Origin: Acidobacteriaceae bacterium
GTDB taxonomy: Bacteria; Acidobacteriota; Terriglobia; Terriglobales; Acidobacteriaceae
Direction of reading: 5' to 3'
DNA length: 32,156 nt
Assembly: GCA_003151155.1 (NCBI GenBank)
Contig: PLWX01000288.1
Location: 5,734 to 37,889, forward strand
The notes under the pieces are model-generated. The model was not told the DNA's origin. It did no database searches and was given only the letters and a program-made list of their open reading frames with translations. Of this stretch, positions 8,720 to 17,075 are shown piece after piece. Position 1 is the first letter of the stretch. Each line of letters opens with the position of its first letter. Position numbers and translations under genes: made by a program.

Positions 8720-10933
8720 CTAATGGCCTTGCGCGTTGCTCTCGGCAGTCGCGAACTGTCGCAACCACTGCAGCAACTCGCGCGCTTTGGCCTCGCTATC
8801 GGCTTCTACGGTCAACCGCAGCACGGGTTCGGTCCCGGAGAAACGTAGCAGTGCCCAATTATCGTTCTCGAGCAGGAGCTTTATGCCATCGAGAAAAGAC
8901 GTGCTCAATACGGCGTACGAGCCAATCGCATTGAGGGCTGCACTCTTCATTCTTTGCGGGACTGCGATGCGCATCTCGGGGGTGGCCGGCAAGCTCTCCT
9001 CGATGTAGTAGAGCCTCCCAATCTTCGCGTAAAGATCATCCATCAATTTCGAGATCTTCTCGCCGGTTCTCGCCAACATCTCTACCACGAGCGCGCAGGC
9101 GAAAATGCCATCCTTGCCGAGAATGTGCCCGCGGATGGTTAAGCCTCCAGACGATTCCCCGCCCAATAGCGCATCATGTTCTACCATCCCTGACGCAATG
9201 TGTTTAAAGCCCACCGGCTTCTCGTAACATTGTTCACCCAACTTGCGCGCCAGACGATCGAGCATATGGGTTGTCGAAAGATTGCGGACCACCCCGCCCC
9301 TCTGCCCTCGCACCTCGTGCAGATACCAATACAGCAGCACGAGAATATCGTTGATCGAGATATACCGTCCGCGCTCATCCAAGATCGCAACGCGGTCCGC
9401 GTCTCCATCCATCGCAAGTCCCAAGTCGTAGTGCAGCTCCTGCATCTCGGAACTGAGCACGCGCAGGGCGTCTTCATTTGGCGCCGGCGAACGTCCTCCG
9501 AACAGCGGGTTATGGCGCTCGTGGATAAATGTGACTCGGCATCGCGCCTCGGTCAAAACCGTTCCCAGCGTGAGCTGACCGACTCCATACATCGGATCGA
9601 CGATCAGCCTCAGCCCGGCATTGCGCATTGCGCCCATGTCAACAAGCGCTTCAATCGCATCCACATATTGGTTCGTGAAATCGTGCTTCGTGACGATTCC
9701 TGAAGAGAGTGCAACTCCCAAATCCAGCTTCACCACCTGCTGCGGCGTGAGTGCGTTGGTCTCCTTCTCGATCTCGCGAGTGATCTCGTCTTGCAGCAAG
9801 GAGCCATCGCCGTTGAAGACCTTCAGCCCGTTCCATTCCGGCGGATTGTGGCTAGCCGTAAACGCCAGCCCATAGGCCGATCCTTTCACGGCTGTCGCGT
9901 AGTTGATCAACGGGGTGGGCGCGTCTTCTGGAAGAAGAATGCAAGGGATGTTATTGCCCGCGAAAACCTCGGCAGAGGCTTCGGCTGCTTGTCTTGAAAG
10001 GAATCGACGGTCATATCCCACGATCACCCCACGGCTCTCCTCGCCGCGCCGAATGATTCCATTACAAAGCGCTTGCGAGAGCCGCCGCACGTTGTGCAGC
10101 GTGAATCCTTCACCGATGAGAGCTCGCCAGCCACCTGTCCCGAATGTAACGATATTCTGTTCTTCCTGCCGGCGCGGATGGAAAAGCCGCTTCTCGAGGA
10201 TGAACTGTGCTTGCGCGAGGTCTGCCTCGGTATTGATACCCTGCACTTCGTCCTGGTCGTAAAGGCGATAGCTTTCCACGCGCAGGCCGGAACGGATCAA
10301 CTCGTGCACACAATCGGTAAGCCGGTATTCTCCGTCGATAGGAGAAGGTGAGAGGTGCGCGAGCGCGGCCGCAATCACCGGAAATTCCACAACGTATGCA
10401 CCCACATTGATTTCGCGGATGGCGCGCACCTCGGGCGATGCTGCGCTGTCTTCAATGATGTCGATGATCTGTGCGGTATTGTTGCGGATGATATGCCCAT
10501 ACGGCAGTTGGCGATCGACTTCCGCGGTGAGCAGCGTAAGGTGTGCATTGCGCAGGCGATGGCGATTCAACATCCCCCGAATCGATCCGCTACGGAACAG
10601 AGGTGTGTCTCCATAAAGAATCAGCAGCGTTCCCTGGAAACCATCGAGTTGCTTGACGACCTGCAGCACTGCGTCGGCCGTGCCCGCGGGCGAGTTCTGC
10701 TGGATGTAATGCAAACGGGGGTCGACTTCGCGTAATTCCGTCTGCCCGTTGTCGATTACGTACAAATCGTCGGGCGCAACCAGCTCCAACGCATTCTCAA
10801 GCACGCACTGCAGGATGCTTTTTTCTCCGAGTTTCTCCAGGATCAGCGGTCGTCCCGGATGTATGGAAGCCTTACCGGCTGCGAGTACAACGGCCTTCAA
10901 GGATGAACGCTTTGCCTGCTCTGCTCCCGGCAT
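8720..10933 (-). CDS. Fusion of a GlmU-type nucleotidyltransferase-like domain and an alpha-D-phosphohexomutase
   Basis: A 737-residue two-domain cytoplasmic protein. Residues 12-250 resemble the uridylyltransferase half of GlmU: LAAGK at 17-21, YGDTPL at 107-112, INVG at 175-178 and EVQGIN at 229-234. However, the signature GxGTRM is replaced by GKASIH and the later proline-lysine by proline-leucine, so both catalytic basic residues appear lost. Residues 260-737 form a phosphoglucomutase/phosphomannomutase with all four motifs intact: TASHNP (phosphoserine S361), DGDADR (509-514), GGESSGG (591-597) and RFSGTEP (697-703). The mutase should interconvert hexose 1- and 6-phosphates; the N-terminal part may be a sugar- or nucleotide-binding regulator. 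It is divergent from the GntR gene. Confidence 0.9.
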   Translation of the reverse strand: MPGAEQAKRSSLKAVVLAAGKASIHPGRPLILEKLGEKSILQCVLENALELVAPDDLYVIDNGQTELREVDPRLHYIQQNSPAGTADAVLQVVKQLDGFQGTLLILYGDTPLFRSGSIRGMLNRHRLRNAHLTLLTAEVDRQLPYGHIIRNNTAQIIDIIEDSAASPEVRAIREINVGAYVVEFPVIAAALAHLSPSPIDGEYRLTDCVHELIRSGLRVESYRLYDQDEVQGINTEADLAQAQFILEKRLFHPRRQEEQNIVTFGTGGWRALIGEGFTLHNVRRLSQALCNGIIRRGEESRGVIVGYDRRFLSRQAAEASAEVFAGNNIPCILLPEDAPTPLINYATAVKGSAYGLAFTASHNPPEWNGLKVFNGDGSLLQDEITREIEKETNALTPQQVVKLDLGVALSSGIVTKHDFTNQYVDAIEALVDMGAMRNAGLRLIVDPMYGVGQLTLGTVLTEARCRVTFIHERHNPLFGGRSPAPNEDALRVLSSEMQELHYDLGLAMDGDADRVAILDERGRYISINDILVLLYWYLHEVRGQRGGVVRNLSTTHMLDRLARKLGEQCYEKPVGFKHIASGMVEHDALLGGESSGGLTIRGHILGKDGIFACALVVEMLARTGEKISKLMDDLYAKIGRLYYIEESLPATPEMRIAVPQRMKSAALNAIGSYAVLSTSFLDGIKLLLENDNWALLRFSGTEPVLRLTVEADSEAKARELLQWLRQFATAESNAQGH

Positions 10934-10983
10934 GGTCCGTGCTTCCTCTCATCTACGATCTTCCGGTGCTTCGTGCTTGATTT

Positions 10984-11095
10984 ATGCTATATAGCTCTAG
11001 GCAACGCGGCAATCGAAAACTCCTCGATCTTCCCATTGTCAGTGAATGGATGCCGAAGATCAGCGGGAACTTACTGCCGAAGCTCTATAGCTCTC
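10984..11095. promoter_or_regulatory. Divergent control region with palindrome and repeated TATAGCTCT
   Basis: The 187-base gap between the divergent mutase-fusion (ATG 10933) and GntR (ATG 11121) genes holds a perfect palindrome GCTATATAGC at 10986-10995. TATAGCTCT occurs at 10990-10998 and again at 11086-11094, the second copy inside AGCTCTATAGCTCT (11081-11094). Repeats this placed are candidate operators for the adjacent GntR regulator. TGCTATATA also looks like an extended -10 element. This is inferred from spacing and repetition only. Confidence 0.4.
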
Positions 11096-11120
11096 CGCTG
11101 TTAAGATTGATTTGAACTAC

Positions 11121-11843
11121 ATGGCGAACTCCCGCAAGCACGGAACCCCGGCCTATAAGCAGATCCAGGATTCCATACGGAAGCGGATCGAACGCGGCGA
11201 ACTGCAGCCGGGCGACCCAGTGGATTCCGAGCGCATGCTCGCTCGTATGCACGAGGTTAGCCTTATGACTGCCCGTCATGCCCTGGTTTCATTGCAGCGT
11301 CAAGGTTTGGTCGAGCGTCGCCATGGCGCAGGCACTTTCGTCTCATCGCCAAGGATTCATTTCAACAAACTGATGAGTTTCAGCGAGCAACTTGCGGGAC
11401 GCGGTCTTGATTCTTCTTCTCGCGTGGTGGCGCTGAAAGTCGTCGACAGCGAACATGAGATCGCGGCCCGTCTTTCGCTTCCCAGCGCTAGCCGCCTTTT
11501 CAAACTTGAGCGCATTCGACTCGGTTCGGGCGAGCCCTTTGCTGTCGAAACTTGCTATCTCTCAGCTGAAGATTTTCGCGGCCTCTCTCGTACCGCAGTC
11601 GAGCGTGGCTCTTTGTTCACGCTCCTGGAAAAGAATTACGGCGTAACGATCGCGCACGCTGACGAAGAAGTGGACGCAACTGGCGCCGATCCTGATCTCG
11701 CGAAATTGCTTTCCGTCAATAAAGGCCACCCCGTGTTGCGGATCCGACAGACGATTTACTCGACGCACGGGAAGCCGATCCTATATGTTCTCGGCATGTA
11801 CCGCGCAGACCGGCATGTCCTGCGTATTCGGCGATATCGATAG
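11121..11843 (+). CDS. GntR-family (HutC/UTRA) transcriptional regulator
   Basis: A 240-residue DNA-binding repressor-type protein. The winged helix-turn-helix spans about 8-76 (PAYKQIQDSIRKRI, then DSERMLARMHEVSLMTARHAL and the wing ERRHGAGTFV). The UTRA effector domain runs from about 95 to the end and includes LERIRLGSGEPFAVETCYL, the usual ligand-pocket strand. UTRA regulators sense sugar phosphates, amino sugars or histidine-pathway compounds. With a ROK kinase directly downstream and a sugar-phosphate mutase divergent upstream, a sugar or amino-sugar effector is most likely. The ATG at 11121 is preferred to a TTG at 11112, though no strong Shine-Dalgarno is visible. It probably controls itself and its neighbours. 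Confidence 0.9.
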   Translation: MANSRKHGTPAYKQIQDSIRKRIERGELQPGDPVDSERMLARMHEVSLMTARHALVSLQRQGLVERRHGAGTFVSSPRIHFNKLMSFSEQLAGRGLDSSSRVVALKVVDSEHEIAARLSLPSASRLFKLERIRLGSGEPFAVETCYLSAEDFRGLSRTAVERGSLFTLLEKNYGVTIAHADEEVDATGADPDLAKLLSVNKGHPVLRIRQTIYSTHGKPILYVLGMYRADRHVLRIRRYR

Positions 11844-11885
11844 CGTCACCCGCGGCGCGTGCATCCCGGCGGGCTTGGAGCGATT

Positions 11886-12893
11886 ATGGAAGTGAAAGGC
11901 GAGGTTTTTCTGGGCGTCGATATAGGCGGGACCAAAGTTGCCGCCGGCCTTGTCAACGATCACGGCGACATTCTCTACAAAACCCGCAATCCGATGAACG
12001 CTACCCAAGGCGCGCAAGAAGCCGTCGCTGCTGTGTGTGAAGCCATCGATCGCACGATAAGTGAGAATCCGGCCGCGACGGTGCGCGCTATCGGGCTCAG
12101 CGCTCCGGGCTCTGTGGACCCTCGCACTGGCAGCGTGGTGATGGCAACGAACGTTCCTTGCTGGAAGAATTTTGCGCTCGCGCCGCTCATTGCGGACCGG
12201 TACAAGCTGCCGGCTGAACTGCACAATGACGCTAACGCCGCGGGACTGGCTGAAGCTATTTGGGGCAGCGGATCCGAATACGACTGCGTCTTCTATGCGA
12301 CGGTAGGAACCGGAATCGGAACCGCGATTCTCTTTGACCGTCACGTTTATCTGGGAAGAACGGGAGCCGCTGGCGAAGGCGGGCACATGAGCATCAACTT
12401 CGATCATCGCGGTCCACGCTGTAAATGCGGCAAACCCGGATGCATCGAACTCCTCGCGGCGGGTCCCGGCATCGCTACGCGTGCCCGCCGCAAGATCGAG
12501 TCTTCCCCCGACGGGGAAGGTCGTCAACTCCTGGACTCGGTTGGAGGAAAGGTTTCGGACATCTCTGGTGAGACTGTCGAACATGCCTGGCGCGCCGGCG
12601 ATCCCCTCGCTACGGAAATTCTGGAAGAAACTGCCGATCTCATTGCCATATGGCTCGGCAATATCGTGGACTTTCTCGAGCCCGACGTTATCGTCGTCGG
12701 CGGCGGTGTCGGCACCATGCTCTCGAACTGGTATCCGCGCATCAGGGAACACCTTCGCGCGTGGTCGGTCAATCCGCGCGCGGGCGAAATTCCCCTGGTA
12801 AAAGCTCGCTATGGACCCGACTCCGGAATCGTCGGCGCGGCCGCACTCGTCGTACATCCCGGCAGGTACATCATGCACGTTCCCACCCAGTAG
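11886..12893 (+). CDS. ROK-family sugar kinase (glucokinase/N-acetylhexosamine kinase type)
   Basis: A 335-residue cytoplasmic kinase that phosphorylates a hexose or N-acetylhexosamine with ATP. It shows DIGGTK (12-17) for phosphate binding, catalytic D115 in HNDANAA, GTGIGTA (141-147) and a complete ROK zinc site: H167 in GEGGH plus CKCGKPGCIE (C179, C181, C186). The ATG at 11886 is chosen because GGAG sits five bases upstream (11877-11880); a GTG at 11859 is in frame but lacks a site. It lies 42 bases after the GntR gene and is likely co-transcribed with it. The zinc motif with E188 fits glucose or GlcNAc/ManNAc kinases; the exact sugar is undetermined. Confidence 0.9.
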   Translation: MEVKGEVFLGVDIGGTKVAAGLVNDHGDILYKTRNPMNATQGAQEAVAAVCEAIDRTISENPAATVRAIGLSAPGSVDPRTGSVVMATNVPCWKNFALAPLIADRYKLPAELHNDANAAGLAEAIWGSGSEYDCVFYATVGTGIGTAILFDRHVYLGRTGAAGEGGHMSINFDHRGPRCKCGKPGCIELLAAGPGIATRARRKIESSPDGEGRQLLDSVGGKVSDISGETVEHAWRAGDPLATEILEETADLIAIWLGNIVDFLEPDVIVVGGGVGTMLSNWYPRIREHLRAWSVNPRAGEIPLVKARYGPDSGIVGAAALVVHPGRYIMHVPTQ

Positions 12894-12941
12894 GCGGGCT
12901 GCCAAAGTGCTGTGGTAAGGTGGATTTATCGCGAGAATCCC

Positions 12942-13997
12942 ATGATCCGCCCCACCGAAGATCTTCGAATCCAGTGGACGAAAGTCGTGCTCCCTCCCGC
13001 ATTCTTGGACGAGGAACTCCCCACGACAGAAAAGGCTTCTGCTACCGTCCACGGAGCACGTACCGAAGTGCGCAGCATCCTGCGCGGCGAAGATCCTCGT
13101 CTGCTCGTCGTAGTCGGACCCTGCTCCATTCACGATGCCAAGGCAGCACGTGAATACGCAGCTTTGTTGAAGACCGCAATCGATGAGTTATCAAAAGATC
13201 TTCGCATCGTGATGCGGGTTTATTTTGAGAAACCTCGCACCACGATTGGATGGAAGGGTTTGATCAATGACCCTCATCTCGACGAGTCATTCAACATCAA
13301 CGACGGCCTTCGCATTTCTCGACATCTCATGCTCGATCTCGCCGAGATGGGCGTGCCCTCCGGGACCGAATTCCTCGACATGATCACGCCGCAATATCTC
13401 GCGGGTTTGGTCGGATGGGGAGCAATCGGCGCTCGCACCACTGAAAGCCAGGTGCACCGGGAACTCGTCAGCGGTCTGTCGTGTCCCGTGGGGTTCAAGA
13501 ACGGCACCTCGGGAAATGTCAGTATCGCGATTGAAGCAGTGCTCTCCGCAGCGCACGCTCACACCTTCCTCGGTCACACGAAGTACGGGCAATCCGCAAT
13601 CTTCGCTACCACTGGTAATCCCGATTGCCACATCATTCTGCGCGGCGGGCGCAAGACCGTGAACTACGATGCCGCTTCTGTGAAAGAAGCCTGCGCTCTG
13701 CTGGACAAAGCCGGCCTCCCACAGCGCGTGATGATCGATTGCAGCCACGCCAACAGCAACAAGGATCACACCCGGCAGGCCGTCGTCTGTCGAGATGTGG
13801 CGGCGCAGATTGCAGCCGGCAGTGAACAAATTATCGGTGTAATGCTGGAGAGCAATCTCGTGGCAGGCGCCCAGACATTCGCCAAAGGTAAGCCACTGGT
13901 GTACGGACAGAGCATTACTGACGCCTGTATTGGTTGGGAAGAAACGCGCATCCTGCTCAACGAACTCGCCGCGGCAGTGCGTGCTCGCCGTAAATGA
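12942..13997 (+). CDS. Class I 3-deoxy-7-phosphoheptulonate (DAHP) synthase
   Basis: A 351-residue enzyme that condenses phosphoenolpyruvate with erythrose 4-phosphate, the first step of the shikimate pathway. It is strongly similar to the E. coli AroF/G/H type: VVGPCSIHD with metal ligand C61, VMRVYFEKPRTTIGWKGL, GAIGARTTESQVHRE, PVGFKNGT, and the other ligand regions CSHANS, MLESN and DACIGWE. The ATG at 12942 gives the family's usual N-terminus (DLRIQWTKVVLPPA); a GTG at 12912 is in frame but would add ten unconserved residues. It lies 48 bases after the ROK gene and converges on the 14006 gene with 8 bases between the stops. The paralogue (aroF, aroG or aroH) cannot be assigned. Confidence 0.95.
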   Translation: MIRPTEDLRIQWTKVVLPPAFLDEELPTTEKASATVHGARTEVRSILRGEDPRLLVVVGPCSIHDAKAAREYAALLKTAIDELSKDLRIVMRVYFEKPRTTIGWKGLINDPHLDESFNINDGLRISRHLMLDLAEMGVPSGTEFLDMITPQYLAGLVGWGAIGARTTESQVHRELVSGLSCPVGFKNGTSGNVSIAIEAVLSAAHAHTFLGHTKYGQSAIFATTGNPDCHIILRGGRKTVNYDAASVKEACALLDKAGLPQRVMIDCSHANSNKDHTRQAVVCRDVAAQIAAGSEQIIGVMLESNLVAGAQTFAKGKPLVYGQSITDACIGWEETRILLNELAAAVRARRK

Positions 13998-14005
13998 CTT
14001 CAGCG

Positions 14006-16999
14006 CTACCTGGGCGGTCGTAACTCCTCGCCCGGCTTAAAGATCATCCCTTCGCGCGTCATGCCATTCATCACCACGACGATCGAGTCTTTGAATTGCA
14101 AATGTCGCACGCATTCCCGTTCTTCCACCGCATCCTGCTCTCCCAGCCACCGCCAATCGAGCAAGCCCTGCCCCGCCTCAGGATTCACCGTGAAATAGCC
14201 AATCTGAAATGCCATCAAATTCTGGAAGAAATGGCTGCCCTGCGAAGGAGTGACCGTAAGATCACGAAGTCCCGCTTCCACGATCACTCGCGCTCCTGCA
14301 ATCTCATCCCACTCGATCGGAATCCCCAGCCACGGATCATTTGATCCCCATCGCCCCACGCCCACCAACAAATACGGCCGTTCGCGATCCACCAGCTTCG
14401 CGTTGAAGTACGCAACCGACTCCGCAACCTCTTGGCTCCGACCCCGCTCAAAACGATGGAAGTCGACCACGACGATATCGTGCAGGTTCTCAATGCGCCC
14501 GTTCCCAAGCACACTCGTGCTTTTACAGATCAGCGCTGCAGGATCGACGTCTGCCATTCGCAGGTTCTCTCCGTGCCCTGAAAGCACGAGTGGCCGAACC
14601 TGTAAAAATCCAAAGTTTGCCGACTCGCCTTCCGCTCTCGGCAACCGCACCGCAAATTCAATTTCCACGGCTTGCCCCAGAGCCGCTTCTCCTAGTTTCG
14701 AAAGCTGATCGAGAATCGCTGCGAGCGGGAATATCTCCTGCTTCAAGATTGGCGCAAAGCTTACGACCCGCGCCCCTGCACGCCCAATGCCGTCGTATAC
14801 GGCGTCGTTGTCGCGGTTATAAGTCGACGCGACCGGTGCGAGCGTTCCATCCGTCTCAGCAACATCCAGCCCGAACCGAACTTCTCGGAGACCCGACGCC
14901 ACCCCCTCGCCCTGGGCATGATCCAAGTCCATCGCCCAGAACTCCGATTGCGAGTTGTTGAGGATGTCTTTCACTTCAGAAAACTGGATCGGATGCCGCG
15001 GATAGCGCGGGCAGAACGAAAGGCAGCGGCCGCCCTCAACCACCGCGCGACCCATCCCCAATGCAACCGCCGCAATCCCATCACTCGATGACATTGGCGC
15101 GGTCGGGTAGAAATTATGCGACCGCACAACTCCGGAAAAATCTGGATAGAACCGCGTCCCATGCTGCGCCCCGACCACCTCCTGCAGAATCACCGCCATC
15201 TTCTCTTCTTCCAAGCGGTAGGGAGTCGCCCGGACGTAAGCCTTCGCATGCTGGCTGAACGTGGACGCGTAGATCAGCTTGATTGCTCTTCCAAGCATTT
15301 CCAGCCGCTCAGGAGCAGTTGCATGCTGGTTGCCCAGCATGAAGGTGTCATACACGCCGGTAAACGGCTGGTAATGGGAATCCTCAAGCAAACTTGAAGA
15401 GCGGACTGCCAGCGGATACGTCGCTTCGTTAAGAAATGCATTGAGGTCCACAAGTAACGATGCGGGCAAAGCCGCAGCGAGAAAGCGCTGCCGTATCTCC
15501 GCGTCATCGTTGCAGCGGATAGCGAACTCCAATAAATTGTTTTCTCCAAGGAAACGATCGAAATACTCCGTGCTCACCACGGCTGCGGGAGGTACAGAAA
15601 CCTTGATTCCAGGAAAACGTCGCGAGAAACGCTGCTTGTAGAGAAGATGACGCATGAATGCCAGTCCGCGTGCCTTGCCGCCTAACGAGCCGGCTCCCAT
15701 GCGCAGGAAAAAAGCATCGCCGGATTTGAAGGTGGTCGCGTCAAAATCGCCAATCGAGACTTCCGTCTGTTCGCGCCGATAGTCATTGATGGAGTCGATC
15801 AGGTCAAAACGGAGATCTTCGAGCGTCGTAAAATCCGTGACCTTGCGGGGCCGCAATTTCTGCGCCAATGCAAACTCTGTGCGTGCCGTGAGCCAGCGCG
15901 AGAAGTGATTACGCTGACTGTGAAACGCAATGCTATCGGCCGGCACGCGATGAAGCTGAGCTTCCAAGGCGTTCATATCGCTCGCGCGTGCAACCTCTTC
16001 ACCATTCGGCATGCGAAACACGAAATCGCCGAATGCACACTGCTGGATCAGGAGCTTTCGGAAATCTCGCAGAAATGTAGGCGAACGTTTTTGTAAGAAT
16101 GCACAGCCCGCGGCGTTGGCGCGCGCTTTATATTCCGTGTGACTCGAATGCAGCACGACCGGCACATCGGGCACGAGCTCGCGAATAAAGGCCGCCAACT
16201 GGAACCCCGCGTCTGCCGCCGCTACGCCCGCACGTGGGAATTGCACGTCTGACACCACCGCCAGCAGGTTATCGCGATAGAGCCGCGCATACTGCTCCGC
16301 TTCTTCATAATCCGAACAGAGCAATATCTTCGGCCGCGCCCGCTGCCGCACCAGCTTATGGGTCACGTTGATGCCTTCGCGAATCACGCGCTTCGACTGC
16401 GAGATCAGCTCGGTGTAGATCACCGGCAGCACCGACGAGTAATAGCGGATGTTATCTTCTACTACCAAAAGCACTGGCACGCCCACAGCCTTCGTGTCAT
16501 GCAGTGCGTTGCGCTTATCTTCGATGTATTTGACCATCGCGATCAGCACGCGGGCGTTGCCCTGCCAGAGAAAAATGCGATCGATGCTCGTGACCGGGTT
16601 CCGCGATACGAAGTTCTTCACTTCGCGATAGTCATAAGCCAACACCAGCACCGGCACATCAAGACCGGCTTTGCGGATCTCATTCGCAAGCTGCGCCGCA
16701 TTCATTTCTCCAACTGCAAGGTTTGTAACGATCAGGTTGAAGCGCGGCTGTGAGCGCACAAGTTCCAGCGCCTGCGCACAATTGGAAACATGAGTGATGC
16801 CAGGAATATGCTGTAGATCAAGCTCGCGCGATTCGCCGATCAGCAGTTCGTTGAGCCGACCGTCTTCGCGCAGGATGAAGGAATCGTAGAGGCTGGAAAC
16901 GAGCAGGATGTCCTGCACACGGAAGGGCATCAGGCTATCGAAACTCTCGATCGTCTCTTCCGCCTCGCGCAAAGGCCCGGTACCGCGCTGTGTAGCCAT
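14006..16999 (-). CDS. Receiver-like / PEP-synthase-type ATP-binding domain fusion protein
   Basis: A 997-residue cytoplasmic protein. Residues 28-150 are a degenerate receiver-like domain whose acceptor position is asparagine (LIVTNL, N93). Residues 174-318 form a second receiver with an expanded middle and intact key residues: E181-D182, D251 in VVSDVQ, S285 and K304. Residues 435-805 are a pyruvate-phosphate dikinase/PEP-synthase N-terminal ATP-grasp domain: GSLGGKARGL at 438-447, AVRSSSLLED at 531-540 and LQVRPL at 799-804. The usual phosphohistidine swivel (TSHAAI-type) and PEP barrel are absent. The last 160 residues are a separate conserved-looking domain with GVGRWGSNDPW and QGSHFFQ (H923). 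A signal-controlled phosphotransferase is plausible but not demonstrated. Confidence 0.85.
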   Translation of the reverse strand: MATQRGTGPLREAEETIESFDSLMPFRVQDILLVSSLYDSFILREDGRLNELLIGESRELDLQHIPGITHVSNCAQALELVRSQPRFNLIVTNLAVGEMNAAQLANEIRKAGLDVPVLVLAYDYREVKNFVSRNPVTSIDRIFLWQGNARVLIAMVKYIEDKRNALHDTKAVGVPVLLVVEDNIRYYSSVLPVIYTELISQSKRVIREGINVTHKLVRQRARPKILLCSDYEEAEQYARLYRDNLLAVVSDVQFPRAGVAAADAGFQLAAFIRELVPDVPVVLHSSHTEYKARANAAGCAFLQKRSPTFLRDFRKLLIQQCAFGDFVFRMPNGEEVARASDMNALEAQLHRVPADSIAFHSQRNHFSRWLTARTEFALAQKLRPRKVTDFTTLEDLRFDLIDSINDYRREQTEVSIGDFDATTFKSGDAFFLRMGAGSLGGKARGLAFMRHLLYKQRFSRRFPGIKVSVPPAAVVSTEYFDRFLGENNLLEFAIRCNDDAEIRQRFLAAALPASLLVDLNAFLNEATYPLAVRSSSLLEDSHYQPFTGVYDTFMLGNQHATAPERLEMLGRAIKLIYASTFSQHAKAYVRATPYRLEEEKMAVILQEVVGAQHGTRFYPDFSGVVRSHNFYPTAPMSSSDGIAAVALGMGRAVVEGGRCLSFCPRYPRHPIQFSEVKDILNNSQSEFWAMDLDHAQGEGVASGLREVRFGLDVAETDGTLAPVASTYNRDNDAVYDGIGRAGARVVSFAPILKQEIFPLAAILDQLSKLGEAALGQAVEIEFAVRLPRAEGESANFGFLQVRPLVLSGHGENLRMADVDPAALICKSTSVLGNGRIENLHDIVVVDFHRFERGRSQEVAESVAYFNAKLVDRERPYLLVGVGRWGSNDPWLGIPIEWDEIAGARVIVEAGLRDLTVTPSQGSHFFQNLMAFQIGYFTVNPEAGQGLLDWRWLGEQDAVEERECVRHLQFKDSIVVVMNGMTREGMIFKPGEELRPPR

Positions 17000-17010
17000 G
17001 ATCGCGCTGG

Positions 17011-17016
17011 ATTATA
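17011..17016 (-). promoter_or_regulatory. -10 box (TATAAT) of the receiver/PEP-synthase-domain gene
   Basis: The minus strand reads a consensus TATAAT ending 11 bases before the ATG at 16999, so the transcript would start about 5 bases ahead of the start codon and be essentially leaderless. No clear -35 box was seen. Confidence 0.5.
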
Positions 17017-17062
17017 GCGGAGAAGTGCCCGCTCGCCTTGTGATCCCCGGACGCCTTCTTGG

Positions 17063-17068
17063 TACACT
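17063..17068 (+). promoter_or_regulatory. -10-like box (TACACT) just before xseA
   Basis: TACACT ends 7 bases before the xseA ATG at 17076. A weak TTGTGA at 17038-17043 could be the -35 with a long 19-base spacer. The geometry places the transcript start at or next to the ATG. No Shine-Dalgarno is present. Confidence 0.4.
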
Positions 17069-17075
17069 GCCCTCC

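Noticed and set aside
11781-13133. 450-codon open frame on the minus strand
   Set aside because: It lies opposite the ROK kinase and DAHP synthase genes, whose motifs are unmistakable. Its product is low in recognisable structure, typical of an antisense shadow in GC-rich DNA.
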